A stretch of 64,000 bases of DNA from Lachnospiraceae bacterium MD308 (GTDB taxonomy: Bacteria; Bacillota; Clostridia; Lachnospirales; Lachnospiraceae), in contig VIQU02000016.1 of the NCBI GenBank assembly GCA_010206225.2, forward strand, positions 25,076 to 89,075. The letters are read 5' to 3'. Position numbers and translations under genes: made by a program. The notes under the pieces are model-generated. The model had not been told where the DNA came from. It worked only from the letters and a program-made list of their open reading frames with translations, and ran no database searches. This document shows, one piece after another, positions 63,737-64,000 of the stretch (positions are counted from its first letter, which is position 1; each line of letters starts with the position of its first letter).

Positions 63737-64000
63737 TCAGCCGATGTTAATCCCAAAGAGTTCAATAATTTCTTTTTGAAAGGCTGTTGCCGTTGTGTAA
63801 ATCTGCTTACGTTTCCCTTCAACAGAAACCATCCGTAGGGATTTCATCTCATCTATCACTTCCTGCATATTATGGCTCTTGAACCATCCGGCCTTATCCA
63901 TGATGTTTTTAATCTGAGAAGAAAATATCAGGGCGATATACTGGATAAACATCCGTCCATCCATTGCTGCTGAGGAATGGATTCGCAGCCTTTTCATATC
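63737..64000 (-). mobile_element. IS1634/IS4-type transposase, C-terminal end (runs off the window)
   Basis: The last 86 residues of a transposase read from beyond the window: KRLRIHSSAAMDGRMFIQYI, then ALIFSSQIKNIMDKAG, and the end IELFGINIG followed by TGA. The HS-x4-DGR-x-F block is the conserved C-terminal part of IS1634/IS4-like DDE transposases. The element's end should lie just below 63737, near the sequence GATACGGGATTTTAGG at about 63706-63722, which would be its terminal repeat; the other end is not visible. Confidence 0.7.

Overview
The window looks like the chromosome of an endospore-forming Lachnospiraceae-type Firmicute (Clostridia). The evidence is strong AGGAGG ribosome sites, sporulation genes yqfC/yqfD behind a sigma-E-like promoter, a BofC-like protein, the L27 N-terminal extension with its protease Prp, and small families typical of this group (DUF4250, DUF4321, DUF896, YneA, SepF/YlmE/YlmH). 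Most of it is dense housekeeping sequence with many ATGA overlaps. I see no rRNA, tRNA, CRISPR array or prophage.

Region by region. 1-8.2 kb: an acetyltransferase, an Xre regulator, rlmH, a secreted transglutaminase-like protein with BIG2 repeats, uridine phosphorylase, an RpiB-type isomerase, a HAD phosphatase, a metallo-hydrolase, a PfkB kinase and a PH-like membrane protein. 8.3-18.8 kb: HelD, yqfC-yqfD-phoH-ybeY, a MurJ/SpoVB-type flippase, a BofC-like protein, DUF896, 5-formyl-THF cyclo-ligase, DUF4250, miaB and a small membrane protein. 18.9-24.8 kb: mutS-mutL-miaA. 25-29.5 kb: a YnbB-like PLP enzyme and two FAD proteins, the first frameshifted at an A7 run. 29.6-39.3 kb: radC, mreBCD, a very large PBP2, minD-minE without minC, rodA, mgsA and a D-Ala-D-Ala carboxypeptidase. 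39.4-46.4 kb: DUF378, a radical SAM protein, an HlyD-like protein, ylmE-sepF-ylmH, lspA, an RluA-type synthase and a cytidylate-kinase-like protein. 46.5-49.8 kb: ttcA, a Xer-type recombinase and a divergent yneA/lexA pair whose shared region carries at least five LexA-box-like sites and a perfect-consensus yneA promoter. 49.9-54.3 kb: rsfS-yqeK-nadD, yhbY, obgE and rplU-prp-rpmA, with a promoter and a probable L21 leader.

The accessory part lies from 54.3 kb to the end. A cluster with a DUF6603-family gene (54.6-58.3 kb) is decaying: the DUF6603 gene has one in-frame TAG, and its downstream partner has a TAG, a probable frameshift and a 3' truncation. Then come rfbA-rfbB. The most interesting element is a tightly overlapping three-gene operon at 60.3-63.7 kb: a histidine-kinase-like ATPase, a stand-alone receiver protein and a DUF2971 protein. 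Its layout resembles two-component-derived anti-phage systems such as Detocs, but with a different putative effector. The 5' end of its kinase gene appears to be cut by an IS1634/IS4-type element whose transposase C-terminus runs off the window end.

Cell-shape, division and envelope genes (mre, PBP2, rodA, min, sepF, dac-like, flippase) and genome maintenance genes (mutSL, radC, lexA, yneA, xer) make up the functional core. Product calls rest on motif and family recognition from the sequence alone; no database search was run.
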